Shown: positions 36,214-44,069 of the stretch, piece by piece
Numbering within the stretch: the stretch's first letter is position 1
How the letters are laid out: every line of letters begins with the position of its first letter
Assembly: GCF_000238595.1 (NCBI RefSeq)
Contig: NZ_AGTS01000145.1
Location: forward strand, 81,758 to 145,757
Direction of reading: 5' to 3'
Source: Acidovorax sp. NO-1
GTDB taxonomy: Bacteria > Pseudomonadota > Gammaproteobacteria > Burkholderiales > Burkholderiaceae_C
DNA length: 64,000 bases
Position numbers and translations under genes: made by a program
The notes under the pieces: model-generated
What the model saw: the letters and a program-made list of their open reading frames with translations, nothing else
Told to the model about the DNA's origin: nothing
The model's database searches: none

Positions 36214-36228
36214 GTTTCGCCCCAGCTA
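36214..36228 (+). repeat. 15-bp direct repeat GTTTCGCCCCAGCTA, copy 1
   Basis: An identical 15-mer occurs at 36530-36544. Both copies lie directly after a stop codon in the early part of the element and about 30-80 bp before the next start. Confidence 0.75.
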
Positions 36229-36263
36229 CCCCTACCAGACGAAACCATGCAAGAGGTGTATTG

Positions 36264-36527
36264 ATGATTCAAACCAAGGAACAGAAGGCAAAAGGCACCA
36301 TCTTGGCCTGTTTGCTGGAAGTAAACGATTTGCCGGAATGGACAATGAATTTTCAGCGCGACAGGCTATACGAGGCACTGACGCAAATACATGCAGGTGA
36401 AATTGAGCGCGCAGTTAGTACGCTTGGGCAGGGCGTGGAACATGCCTACCGTGAGGAATACACCGAATCTAGGCCAGAGGCCCAAGCCTGCAAAAAAGCA
36501 TTTGACTGCTTGACGCAAAAAGATTGA
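36264..36527 (+). CDS. Small element protein of unknown function (87 aa)
   Basis: An 87-aa acidic, helical protein (GTILACLLEVNDLPEWTMNF; QIHAGEIERAVSTLGQGVEH). The start is ATG 36264 with AAGAGGTG upstream; the open frame also has a TTG one codon earlier. No motif is recognised. It lies between the two 15-bp repeats, in the low-GC early region, co-directional with all neighbours. Confidence 0.55.
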   Translation: MIQTKEQKAKGTILACLLEVNDLPEWTMNFQRDRLYEALTQIHAGEIERAVSTLGQGVEHAYREEYTESRPEAQACKKAFDCLTQKD

Positions 36528-36529
36528 CC

Positions 36530-36544
36530 GTTTCGCCCCAGCTA
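36530..36544 (+). repeat. 15-bp direct repeat GTTTCGCCCCAGCTA, copy 2
   Basis: Second copy, 316 bp after the first. Here it is also the left arm of a larger imperfect hairpin (CCCCAGC ... GCTGGGG, with GCGGG/CCCGC inside) that ends before the next gene at 36621. Confidence 0.75.
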
Positions 36545-36620
36545 GGCCCGCGAACCGAAAAGCGGGACTCCCTGCCCGCCTGCTGGGGCTCCTGTTCAGG
36601 GTTGCACTGAGGGGGTGCGG

Positions 36621-37154
36621 ATGATTCAAGATGATGAAGAGGCGCGCAATTTCTATATGGGCGAAGAGCCAATTTCTCACCCCAGCGACGCTCTGCTGAA
36701 TGAATGGATAGCGCGTATTCGTAGCGGGGAACGAAGGCCGGAGATAGACGGTATCGCGAGGACCATCCTCAGGGACTTCTACTTGCGCAATTTCCTAGGG
36801 GTTGAGCAAAGTCGTGTTGTTACAAACTGGTTAGCTGATGCCTTTTCGGAAATCCTTGACCATAAGGACCCGCTGCTCGCATTCGGCCTGATGCGGCGCC
36901 CAAACAAACGTCCCCCGGACTCAAGCAAAGGAATAAATGTTGCAATGTGGGTAGCCTGCGCAGAACGGCTAGGTCTCTCACGCCCAGACGCGAAACGAGA
37001 AGCCGCCGAGGTTTTCCATATGGACGAGAGCAACGTTGGCAAGCTGATTCGCAAGACCGGCGCTCTGGAATGGATGAACCCGGACACAAACGCGCTTATT
37101 GAATATTTCGCACTTCTTGGAAAGCCGTTGCCCGCAAGTCCGGGCACTAAGTAG
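36621..37154 (+). CDS. Element protein of unknown function, possible DNA-binding (177 aa)
   Basis: A 177-aa protein. The C-terminal half contains GLSRPDAKREAAEVFHMDES, then NVGKLIRKTGAL, which reads like a helix-turn-helix with recognition helix SNVGKLIRK. The N-terminal half is helical (ALLNEWIARIRSGERRPEID; ARTILRDFYLRNFLGVEQ). The start is ATG 36621; an upstream GTG at 36615 is in frame. No family is recognised; a regulatory role is possible given its place near the integrase end. GC content is lower than the flanking chromosome. Confidence 0.55.
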   Translation: MIQDDEEARNFYMGEEPISHPSDALLNEWIARIRSGERRPEIDGIARTILRDFYLRNFLGVEQSRVVTNWLADAFSEILDHKDPLLAFGLMRRPNKRPPDSSKGINVAMWVACAERLGLSRPDAKREAAEVFHMDESNVGKLIRKTGALEWMNPDTNALIEYFALLGKPLPASPGTK

Positions 37155-37287
37155 CTACTTTCTGCCTATGCGAATCAATAGCACCTAATGGACACTGCAA
37201 GCAACAGGTCAACGCAGCGATGCGCCATCTGTGCCCCTGCTAAGTCAGTCGGGGCAACCTTAACGCCGAGAGGCGCAGGAGTTTGCA

Positions 37288-37572
37288 ATGCAATCTACGA
37301 CCACGGTACAGCCGCAAGTGCTGGCCGTACACAATCACAGCGCAGACACCCGCCGCGCTGCAACTGAGCCCCAACAGTTCCCCCCGCTGGAACTGGTCAA
37401 CCGTCCCACAGTGCCGACCGAGCAAGCCGCGCATTATTTGCTGCGCCGCCCTCAGACCCTCAGGGGCTGGGCCTGCGCTGAAACCTTCCCCGATGGCCTG
37501 CGACCCGTTCGCATCAATGGCCGCCTGTGCTGGCCTGTAGCTGGCATCCGTGCCGCGCTGGGAGTTGCGTAA
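37288..37572 (+). CDS. Small helix-turn-helix protein of the element
   Basis: A 94-aa protein. After a variable, Thr/Gln-rich first 40 residues comes VPTEQAAHYLLRRPQTLRGW followed by RPVRINGRLCWPVAGIRAAL. This is the layout of a MerR/excisionase-like winged helix in which a helix-turn-helix is followed by a short wing and an xIRxxL end. The start is ATG 37288 with AGGAG 6 nt upstream. It directly abuts the next gene (TAA then ATG with no spacer). Likely a small phage-type regulator. Confidence 0.65.
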   Translation: MQSTTTVQPQVLAVHNHSADTRRAATEPQQFPPLELVNRPTVPTEQAAHYLLRRPQTLRGWACAETFPDGLRPVRINGRLCWPVAGIRAALGVA

Positions 37573-37923
37573 ATGAAAACGCCCGACCCCACCAAAGCAG
37601 AATCGAGCGCCCCGAACAGCGCGAAGTTTACAGGCACTGACAACCCGCGTCACCTGCGCGCAATAGACGCACTCCTGCGCCGCCCAATCCCCCGGGAGGC
37701 ACTCGACCGCATTGCAGGGGCCAGCAACTCGCCAGAGCTTGTTGCAGAGCTGCGGCGCCGTGGTCTGGAGATTCCGTGCGAGCGCATCAGCTTCACCGAC
37801 CGCGACGGCAAGGAGTGCCGCCCTGGCGTTTACAGCCTGACCAAAGCCGACCGTCGAAAAATCTACCAGTGGATGGCGCGCCGCATCCGTGGAGCTGGCG
37901 GGCATGGCAAACGGACGCTCTAA
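37573..37923 (+). CDS. Winged-helix-like element protein (116 aa)
   Basis: A 116-aa basic protein. Residues about 26-85 (HLRAIDALLRRPIPREALDR; SPELVAELRRRGLEIPCERI; DGKECRPGVYSLTKADRRKI) fit a phage-type winged helix: a helix-turn-helix followed by a beta wing. It ends in a basic stretch (RRIRGAGGHGKRTL). ATG is immediately after the previous stop, and it overlaps the next gene by 20 nt, so these genes are probably translated as a unit ahead of the replication-like gene. Confidence 0.6.
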   Translation: MKTPDPTKAESSAPNSAKFTGTDNPRHLRAIDALLRRPIPREALDRIAGASNSPELVAELRRRGLEIPCERISFTDRDGKECRPGVYSLTKADRRKIYQWMARRIRGAGGHGKRTL

Positions 37924-38491
37924 GAGCGGCAAGGGCGATTCAGGGCGAGATTCCGGGGGCTTCATCGCTCTGCCGTGGTCTGTCCTGGATTGCCCCGCCT
38001 ACAACCGTCTATCCATGCACGCACGCGCCTTACTCCTGGAGGTGGCCAGGCAATTCGTCCGCGACAACAACGGGCGGTTGTTGCTCTCACGGGCCCACAT
38101 GCAAACCAGGGGCTGGAAGTCGGCGGACATGCTGAGCAAGGCAAAGCGCGAGCTGCTGGAGGCTGGCTTCATCTATGAGACGGTGAAAGGCCAGCGGCCC
38201 AACAAGGCCAGTTGGTACGCCGTCACCTGGCGAACGCTGGACAGGCACCCGGGCTACGACACCGGTGCGATTGAAGGTTATGTGCGCGGTGCTTATCGGA
38301 TATCGAGCGCACCCAAAAACACAAGCCTTAGTCCGCCCCACGGTACAGGGAGGCTTTCCATAGTACCGCCCTACGGTACAGGAGAGCCCCTCTCTGTACC
38401 GCCCCACGGACCTATGAGGGCCAGTTTTGATGCCCTCTCTGTACCGCCACACGGACACCATCTAGATATGCCATCTGCAGTTGCAAGTTAG
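37904..38491 (+). CDS. Replication-initiator-like protein with in-gene iterons (195 aa)
   Basis: The N-terminal 125 residues look like a winged-helix replication protein of phages and small plasmids: GGFIALPWSVLDCPAYNRLS, HARALLLEVARQFVRDNNG, LLSRAHMQTRGWKSADMLS. The C-terminal part is low-complexity, with four copies of a PPHG/PPYG tetrapeptide encoded by repeated DNA (38333-38454). Carrying origin repeats inside the initiator gene is a known arrangement (for example lambda O). The start is taken as ATG 37904, 20 nt inside the previous gene; ATG 37889 is also in frame. Function is assigned by layout, not by a recognised catalytic motif. Confidence 0.6.
   Translation: MANGRSKSGKGDSGRDSGGFIALPWSVLDCPAYNRLSMHARALLLEVARQFVRDNNGRLLLSRAHMQTRGWKSADMLSKAKRELLEAGFIYETVKGQRPNKASWYAVTWRTLDRHPGYDTGAIEGYVRGAYRISSAPKNTSLSPPHGTGRLSIVPPYGTGEPLSVPPHGPMRASFDALSVPPHGHHLDMPSAVAS
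38333..38454 (+). repeat. Iteron array, candidate replication origin of the element
   Basis: Four direct copies of an 11-bp core, CCGCCCCACGG with one substitution in two of them, start at 38333, 38366, 38399 and 38444. The spacings are 33, 33 and 45 bp, the first two equal to about three helical turns. Flanks are partly symmetrical: GTACCG before and CGGTAC after the core, so copy 2 is a near-perfect palindrome (GTACCGCCCTACGGTAC). All lie in the 3' part of the replication-like gene. Confidence 0.65.
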
Positions 38492-38508
38492 GCAGCAAAG
38501 GAACAAGC

Positions 38509-38937
38509 ATGCAACCCAAATTGACCCACCACCACCTGACCGCCGAAGAGGTGAACGACGAGCACGGCCAAGCCATCTTGTTAACGCAGCAGGACGGAAT
38601 CGAAGAGCCGCACTCCGTACTGGTGCACCCCTGGCAACTGCGGGCGGTCTGCGAAGAGTTCGGAATCGTCGCCAGCGATGAGCAGGCCGCAAAGACTATC
38701 CGCACCCTGCAGCGGCGCATGACGAGCCTCCTAGGCCGTATTGAGCACCTTGCCGGGTGGATGACGAACCACAGCGACCAGCGACATGCGGACCTCACCT
38801 ACGAGATAACGCAGTTGCTGGCGCTCCAAGACCTCGCCAGCGAATGGTGCGGAGACTTTGCGGACAACCTGCGGACAGAAGGCGGACCGACCCAGGAGGT
38901 CGCTGCCGGGGGCGCTGTTCAGCGCGCTCTTTTGTGA
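38509..38937 (+). CDS. Element protein of unknown function (142 aa)
   Basis: A 142-aa soluble protein, mostly helical. It opens QPKLTHHHLTAEEVNDEHGQ, then VLVHPWQLRAVCEEFGIVAS, and has a long central helix (TIRTLQRRMTSLLGRIEHLA) and a second one ending in LASEWCGDFADNL. The start is ATG 38509 behind AAGGAACA. No family is recognised. It lies between the replication-like gene and another unknown gene, in the same direction. Confidence 0.6.
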   Translation: MQPKLTHHHLTAEEVNDEHGQAILLTQQDGIEEPHSVLVHPWQLRAVCEEFGIVASDEQAAKTIRTLQRRMTSLLGRIEHLAGWMTNHSDQRHADLTYEITQLLALQDLASEWCGDFADNLRTEGGPTQEVAAGGAVQRALL

Positions 38938-38947
38938 GGGGGCTCCC

Positions 38948-39307
38948 ATGCGTGACACAAACGCCGAAGCGCTGCCAAGTTGCGCCGTAGTGGCTCGCTA
39001 CACCGCTCCGCAACAAGAAAAGCCACAGCGCAGAAGGGGAAGGCCGCAAACCAGGACAGATGCGCATTACGCGTCACTGCTGGCTGAACTGCAGAGCATG
39101 GCCGCATGGTTCCACCAGGCGCACCAGCGGGCGCATCGGTCGGACGTGGAATTGCTCACAGCCTATTTGGGTGAGTCCTTTGCCCGAGAAGGCAAACGCA
39201 GATGCAGAGCCACGGGGGCCGAATTTGCGGGGCGACTCAAGACGCTCAGAAACGAAATTTCCCGGGCGAGAAAGTGGCAGAGAGCCGCCATTGAAACATC
39301 CCAATAA
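38948..39307 (+). CDS. Basic element protein of unknown function (119 aa)
   Basis: A 119-aa, strongly basic protein with an AT-hook-like RRRGRPQTRTD near residue 30. Two helices follow (YASLLAELQSMAAWFHQAHQ; EFAGRLKTLRNEISRARKWQ). The start is ATG 38948, preceded by GAGGGGG; a longer open frame starts within the previous gene and is not favoured. The basic character and RGRP motif suggest nucleic-acid contact, which is inference. Confidence 0.55.
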   Translation: MRDTNAEALPSCAVVARYTAPQQEKPQRRRGRPQTRTDAHYASLLAELQSMAAWFHQAHQRAHRSDVELLTAYLGESFAREGKRRCRATGAEFAGRLKTLRNEISRARKWQRAAIETSQ

Positions 39308-39381
39308 ATGGCGTTTTAGTGGGATGCGATACCGCTCAAACTCACATCCATAGACGCGCAGTTATGCGCAAGGAGTTGCAT

Positions 39382-39615
39382 ATGAAGATGGCAAATACCC
39401 CCCGGAAAGACATTCGAATTCTCCGCTTTCCCGAGGTCATCCGGAAGACCGGGCTGAGTCGCTCTGAGCTTTATAGCCGGGTGCGCTCCGGCGAGTTCCC
39501 GGGCAAGGTTCCGCTGGGCCGCCGAACGGTGGGCTTTGTTGAGCGCGAAGTAGACGACTACCTGAGCGACCTCATCCAGCGCGAGCGGAACCAGCCCAAC
39601 CTTGAACGCGCGTGA
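39382..39615 (+). CDS. alpA: AlpA-family phage regulatory protein
   Basis: A 77-aa helix-turn-helix protein of the AlpA/excisionase class. RILRFPEVIRKTGLSRSELY is the recognition region, followed by SRVRSGEFPGKVPLGRRTVG and the final helix EREVDDYLSDLIQRE. In P4-like and related elements AlpA homologues activate excision or element genes. The start is ATG 39382, 6 nt after AAGGAG; an upstream in-frame ATG (39364) lacks such a site. It is placed directly before the virion-protein genes. Confidence 0.88.
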   Translation: MKMANTPRKDIRILRFPEVIRKTGLSRSELYSRVRSGEFPGKVPLGRRTVGFVEREVDDYLSDLIQRERNQPNLERA

Positions 39616-39663
39616 TGCCTATAGCCAGCGCCCGTACCACCAAGCAGAAATAAAGGAACAAAC

Positions 39664-41040
39664 ATGGCAGGACTACTCGATTTCAACGACCCTCAGACGC
39701 GCATGGGCCTGGGCCTGCTCGCCATCGGCCAGATGCCGCGTGCACAAGGCATGCAGGGCCTCATGGGCCTGCTGGGCTCGATGGACCAAGCTGAACAGCG
39801 CAAGGAGGAAACCGCGTGGACGCGGATGCAGCGCGAGCGCCAGCAAAAGGAATGGGGCCTTCAGGACCAGGAGAACGCTCTTGCTGGCCAATTCTTCCGA
39901 CCTGGCCAGCAGGCGCTGGCGCCATTGGCTGGAGACGCCGAATCGGGCATCTTGCCCAGCGCAGGCAGACCGGGCGCACCTGCGAGCTTCGACACGCGGG
40001 GCTTTGCGCAGGCAATGATGACGGTGAACCCCAAGCGCGGCATGGAACTTCTTCAAGGGCTCCAGAAGGAAAGCCAGATTAACAAGCTGGACGTCAAAGA
40101 CTTCACGCCCGCCTCTGTCGCAAAGTTCCACCAGACCGGGGACTACTCGGTTCTGGAGCGCTTGGACAAACTGCATTTCGCGGACACAGGCGGCAGCATC
40201 GCCGGGCTGAATCAATTCACCGGGCAACCGGTTAACACCGTTCCCAAGACCGGCAACCCATTCAACGACCTCCTCCTGAGCGATGGCCAGGGCGGGATGC
40301 GCCCCAACTCTCCCCTCATCGGTGCGAAGGCGGCCATTGCCCGCGCCGGGGCGTCGAATGTCAGCGTCACGACGAAGCAGGAAGGCGAAGAGGCCAAGGC
40401 AGTTGGCAAATTCTTCGGTGACAACTTCGCAGACATTCAAAAGGCTGGCTTCAATGCCCAGAACACCATCAACCGCTATGACCGCCTCGGTCAGCTTCTT
40501 GACGGTGTGGATACAGGTAAATTCGCCCCTATGGGCCTGGAGGCCGCAAAGGCGGCGCAATCCCTGGGCATCAGCGTCGACCCGAACCTTGCCAACAAGG
40601 AAGCCGCAGTCGCACTGAGCAGCGAGATTGCTCTACAGCTGCGCAACCCATCCGGGGGTGCAGGCATGCCGGGGGCAATGTCCGACGCTGACCGCAACTT
40701 TCTGGCCGGGATGGTGCCAGGCATCGAGAAGACGCCCGAAGGCCGAAAACAAATCATCGAAACGGCGAAGAAGCTCGCCAAGCGGGACATGGACGTCGCG
40801 CGAATGGCACGCGAATATCGAGCCAAGAACGGGACCATCAACGAAGGCTTTTACAACGAGCTGGCCAAGTACTCCGAGGCGAACCCCTTGTTTGGCAAGT
40901 CCGAAAGCGTGTCCAACAAAGGGCAGGCGTTTCCGCAAATGCCTGTAGCCAATGCATCAAACCGGGGCAAGTTCTTAACTGACACCGTCGGTGGCAAGCG
41001 CTTTCAATCCAACGGCATGCAGTGGGTGGAGGTGAAATGA
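39664..41040 (+). CDS. Podophage-type internal virion / ejection protein candidate (458 aa)
   Basis: A 458-aa protein. The N-terminal segment MAGLLDFNDPQTRMGLGLLA is a pattern found at the start of podophage internal virion and DNA-transfer proteins. The middle is Gln/Ala-rich with charged helices (EQRKEETAWTRMQRERQQKE). The conserved-looking block AKAVGKFFGDNFADIQKAGF and NRYDRLGQLLDGVDTGKFAP follows at about 245-290, then a helical C-terminus. No enzyme motif is seen. The start ATG 39664 has AAAGGAAC upstream. It overlaps the next gene by 4 nt (ATGA). The assignment rests on pattern memory and pairing with that gene. Confidence 0.6.
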   Translation: MAGLLDFNDPQTRMGLGLLAIGQMPRAQGMQGLMGLLGSMDQAEQRKEETAWTRMQRERQQKEWGLQDQENALAGQFFRPGQQALAPLAGDAESGILPSAGRPGAPASFDTRGFAQAMMTVNPKRGMELLQGLQKESQINKLDVKDFTPASVAKFHQTGDYSVLERLDKLHFADTGGSIAGLNQFTGQPVNTVPKTGNPFNDLLLSDGQGGMRPNSPLIGAKAAIARAGASNVSVTTKQEGEEAKAVGKFFGDNFADIQKAGFNAQNTINRYDRLGQLLDGVDTGKFAPMGLEAAKAAQSLGISVDPNLANKEAAVALSSEIALQLRNPSGGAGMPGAMSDADRNFLAGMVPGIEKTPEGRKQIIETAKKLAKRDMDVARMAREYRAKNGTINEGFYNELAKYSEANPLFGKSESVSNKGQAFPQMPVANASNRGKFLTDTVGGKRFQSNGMQWVEVK

Positions 41041-43148
41041 GCCGCTACATACTCGAAGACGAAAACCAAGGGCGCTACGTCCTTGAGGACTCCCCTGCCC
41101 CAGCACAGGCAGGCAAGGGAATTAGTGCCATACCGCGCCAGCTCGGACTGACCGCGCGCTACGGGCTTGAGGGTGTCGCCAACACTGCGCAGATTGTCAC
41201 TGAGCCTATTCGGCAATTCATCACCGACCCGCTGGCCCGCGCCTTTGGTGGTATGGGTGGGCGCCCAATAGGTCAGGAGGCGACTCTCCTTGCAGACCGT
41301 CTAGGACTTCCTGCGCCTGAGGGGGCTACCGAGCGGATTGTTGCTGACGCTACGAGGCTGGTCGCTGGCGCTGGAGGCCTGGGCGCTGCGGCTCGCAGTG
41401 CAGCAGCTGCTCCAGGTTTAGCAGGCAAGACGGCGGAATTCCTCGCCGCGAATCTGCCCCAACAGTTCGGGGCAGCGGCTGGTGCTGGCCTTGCGGGAGG
41501 CGCTGCCCGGGAGATGGGCGGCAACTCGGTTGTGCAAGGCGTGGCATCGGTTGTAGGCGGAATTGGCGGCGGCCTCGCTGTGCAAGCTGCGAGCTCAGCA
41601 GTCCAGCGCGGTGCTACCTTGGCGCGTAGGGTACAACCAGCCAAGCAACGGGCCTTCGAGCAGCGCGTTGACCAAACCATCAACGTTACTCTCCAGAACC
41701 AGGGCGTCGACCCTGCGACGGTAACGCCTGCCATGCGCACCATGCTTCGTGAGCAAGTGGGCCGAGCGATGGATATGGGAGGAGAACTGAATCCGGACGC
41801 AATCGCGCGCCTGGCAGACTACACCCGGCTCAACATGACCCCAACTCGTGCGCGTCTGTCGCTCGACCCGTTCGACGTGACGCAGGAGGCCAATGCATCC
41901 AAGCTGGCCGCGGCTACCGGCAACAGGGACGCACGGCTGCCCCAGATTGCCCGGGACAACAATGCCCGACTGGTCGGAGCCCTGGACGACATGGGCGGAG
42001 CCCGCCCGATGGACGGATACGGTTACGGCAGCACAGTGGCCAACACCATCCGCGCACAGGATGACGCACTGCAACGCAACGTTGGCGCTCTGTATGGCCA
42101 GGCCCGGGACACACAAGGGCGAAGCGCCTCGCTCAATGGCCAGGCGTTCACTGCCCGCGCGAATCAGGCTCTGGACGAGGCGCTGCTAGGTGGCGCGCTG
42201 CCACCATCCGTTGCGCAGCACATGAACCGGATTGCGAAAGGCGAAGTGCCGTTCACGGTGGATTACGCCGAGCAGCTCAAGACCGCCATTGGCAATCTGC
42301 AGCGCGGGGCGAGTGACGGACAGACCCGCATGGCGCTCGGTGTCGTGCGCCGGGCTCTGGATGACGCTCCGCTGGTCTCTGCACCACAGGTGAACCCTGG
42401 GGCCCTACCCGCAGTCCCGGGAACGGTGCCGCCGTCGCCTGCCGCCATTGGCCAGCAGTCAATCAACGCATTCAATCAGGCCCGCCAGGCTGCCCGTGAC
42501 CGCTTTGCATGGCAGGAAAGCTCCCCGGTCATCGCCCGCGCGCTTGAAGGCGCGAACGCCGACACCTTCATTCAGCAGAACATTCTGAGCAAGGCCGCTG
42601 GATATGACGGCGTGGCGCGGGTGGCCGACACCATCAACCAAAACCCCGCTGCCCGCGACGCTGTGCGGGTCTCCATCGTTCACCGATTGAAGGACGCTGC
42701 CATCGGCAAGGGGGGGACCTCGCAGACCGGCAACTTCTCCGGCAAGGGCATGGAGGCGGCTCTCAAGGACATTGGCGACCGGAAGCTGGGGCTGTTCTTC
42801 GAGCCCGCCGAAATCGAGACCCTGAAAGCCATGGCTCGGACCGGAAGCTTCGAGACTTTCCAGCCGCGGGGCTCTGCAGTGAACAACAGCAACTCCGCTG
42901 CAGGGGTTGCCGCGCTGGTGTCTGGTGTGGCGGACAGGGTGCGCCCCCTCGCCAACAAGTTGCCGTTCGGTCAGCTGGCCATCTCCAACCCAATGGACTC
43001 CACGGCGGTGTGGCTTGCCCAGCGTCCCGCCCAGAACATCACGGGCGGCCTTCTGGGCCCCCGTCCTCAGCCACCCCTGGGGGCTGGATTGCTGCTACCC
43101 GGGATAGCCATTGGCGGGAACGCGGCCGGCCTACTTGCGGGACCGTAA
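41037..43148 (+). CDS. Podophage-type DNA-injection / internal virion protein candidate (703 aa)
   Basis: A 703-aa protein that begins SRYILEDENQGRYVLED, with a short tandem (YILEDENQ / YVLEDSPA) as in podophage ejection proteins. RQLGLTARYGLEGVANTAQI and TERIVADATRLVAGAGGLGA follow. A long Ala/Gly-rich amphipathic region (about 95-190) could insert into membranes, and the rest is helical with polar repeats. No lysozyme or transglycosylase motif is seen. ATG 41037 sits within the previous stop and is preceded by GGTGGAGG. Together the two genes resemble the ejection module at the end of a podophage structural operon, but no other structural gene is present. Confidence 0.65.
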   Translation: MSRYILEDENQGRYVLEDSPAPAQAGKGISAIPRQLGLTARYGLEGVANTAQIVTEPIRQFITDPLARAFGGMGGRPIGQEATLLADRLGLPAPEGATERIVADATRLVAGAGGLGAAARSAAAAPGLAGKTAEFLAANLPQQFGAAAGAGLAGGAAREMGGNSVVQGVASVVGGIGGGLAVQAASSAVQRGATLARRVQPAKQRAFEQRVDQTINVTLQNQGVDPATVTPAMRTMLREQVGRAMDMGGELNPDAIARLADYTRLNMTPTRARLSLDPFDVTQEANASKLAAATGNRDARLPQIARDNNARLVGALDDMGGARPMDGYGYGSTVANTIRAQDDALQRNVGALYGQARDTQGRSASLNGQAFTARANQALDEALLGGALPPSVAQHMNRIAKGEVPFTVDYAEQLKTAIGNLQRGASDGQTRMALGVVRRALDDAPLVSAPQVNPGALPAVPGTVPPSPAAIGQQSINAFNQARQAARDRFAWQESSPVIARALEGANADTFIQQNILSKAAGYDGVARVADTINQNPAARDAVRVSIVHRLKDAAIGKGGTSQTGNFSGKGMEAALKDIGDRKLGLFFEPAEIETLKAMARTGSFETFQPRGSAVNNSNSAAGVAALVSGVADRVRPLANKLPFGQLAISNPMDSTAVWLAQRPAQNITGGLLGPRPQPPLGAGLLLPGIAIGGNAAGLLAGP

Positions 43149-43211
43149 CCAGTCGATGAGCCAGAGAACGCACACAGCGCCCACCCAGCCCAAGAGGATG
43201 GGGTCTTTCAT
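43131..43211 (-). CDS. Possible 26-aa single-helix membrane peptide, antisense in the element
   Basis: A short frame on the opposite strand to its neighbours: MKDPILLGWVGAVCVLWLID followed by WLRSRK. This is one hydrophobic helix with a positive tail, a shape common to small phage or toxin-like membrane peptides. It overlaps the 3' end of the 703-aa gene by 18 nt and fills the gap before the next gene. GTATATTC lies shortly upstream as a possible -10; there is no good ribosome site at normal spacing. It could be chance. Confidence 0.25.
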   Translation of the reverse strand: MKDPILLGWVGAVCVLWLIDWLRSRK

Positions 43212-43232
43212 GGTCCGAATATACGAGCTCCC

Positions 43233-43970
43233 ATGACAAACGCAATCGCAGCCAAGAAGGTAAGACCGCCGAAAGATGGGGCCCAGGGCCAGACTCAGGT
43301 GGAGAACAAAAAGGACGTCCTGCAGATTGCTGCAAAGCTGGGGGTATCCCAAGAGCGCCAGCTTGCGGACTTGGCCACGGACGGCATTGCCACAAACGCA
43401 ATGACTGCCCGAGTCTTTCTGGGTCCGGCGCAACCAGACCTGTCTATCACGGACATGGTGGCCAGCATCAAGGACCATGGCCAGCGGGTCAATGCCAACG
43501 ACTTGGCGGCAGCGGAGCAGATGCTTACCGCGCAGTCCATTGCACTGAATGCCATTTTTGCGGAGATGGCTCGGCGGTCGGCATTGAACTTGGGCGAGTA
43601 CCTTGATGCCAGCGAGCGTTACATGCGCCTCGCCCTCAAAGCCCAGGGGCAGTGCCGGGCGACGGTGGAGACGCTGGCCGCAATCAAAAACCCGCCCGTG
43701 GTTTTTGCCCGCCAAGCCAACATCGCCCACGGGCCGCAGCAGGTGAACAACGGAGTAGCCCCCGGGCGGACTCACGGTGCCCAAGCACACGCACACGAGC
43801 AAACGGGAACTACGTCAAACGAACTTTTGGAGATAGAAGATGGCAAACGGCTGGACGCAGGAGCGCAGAGAGCGGCAGGCCTTGCTAATCCGAGGCTGGC
43901 AACCATGGGCACAGTCAACAGGGCCAAGGTCGGTCGAAGGGCGCTCCAGAGCAGCGCAAAACAGCTTTAA
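43233..43970 (+). CDS. Conserved phage/island protein of unknown function (245 aa)
   Basis: A 245-aa protein. A helical middle (LAAAEQMLTAQSIALNAIFA; ASERYMRLALKAQGQCRATV) leads to ETLAAIKNPPVVFARQANIA and HGPQQVNNG, a signature I have seen in proteins of proteobacterial islands and prophages. The C-terminal tail (NELLEIEDGKRLDAGAQRAA; LATMGTVNRAK) also looks like that family's ending. Its last 131 nt overlap the next gene in another frame. The start is ATG 43233. Function unknown. Confidence 0.65.
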   Translation: MTNAIAAKKVRPPKDGAQGQTQVENKKDVLQIAAKLGVSQERQLADLATDGIATNAMTARVFLGPAQPDLSITDMVASIKDHGQRVNANDLAAAEQMLTAQSIALNAIFAEMARRSALNLGEYLDASERYMRLALKAQGQCRATVETLAAIKNPPVVFARQANIAHGPQQVNNGVAPGRTHGAQAHAHEQTGTTSNELLEIEDGKRLDAGAQRAAGLANPRLATMGTVNRAKVGRRALQSSAKQL

Positions 43971-44064
43971 GCACGGCGCGCGCTCGGCTGAGGCTGTCGA
44001 GTTGCGCCGTGAACTGAACAAGCTTAAAAGAGCCTTTGAGCAGCCCCAAGAGTTCTACTGCTGA
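43840..44064 (+). CDS. Small STGPRS-motif protein of islands/prophages (74 aa)
   Basis: A 74-aa basic protein: WTQERRERQALLIRGWQPWA followed by QSTGPRSVEGRSRAAQNSFK and HGARSAEAVELRRELNKL. The pattern STGPxTxEGKxxxxxNxxKHG is widespread in small proteins of proteobacterial mobile regions, usually beside the type of gene found immediately upstream here. The start is ATG 43840 behind GGAGATAGAAG. The first 131 nt are shared with the previous gene in a different frame, so both strands of evidence should be checked together. Function unknown. Confidence 0.65.
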   Translation: MANGWTQERRERQALLIRGWQPWAQSTGPRSVEGRSRAAQNSFKHGARSAEAVELRRELNKLKRAFEQPQEFYC

Positions 44065-44069
44065 ACAAC

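Noticed and set aside
38333..38454. CRISPR array
   Set aside because: Only four 11-bp repeats with short spacers, lying in frame inside a gene; no cas genes. Iterons fit better.
43233..44064. Terminase small and large subunits in the element
   Set aside because: Sizes and motifs do not fit: no Walker A/B or nuclease motif in either protein.
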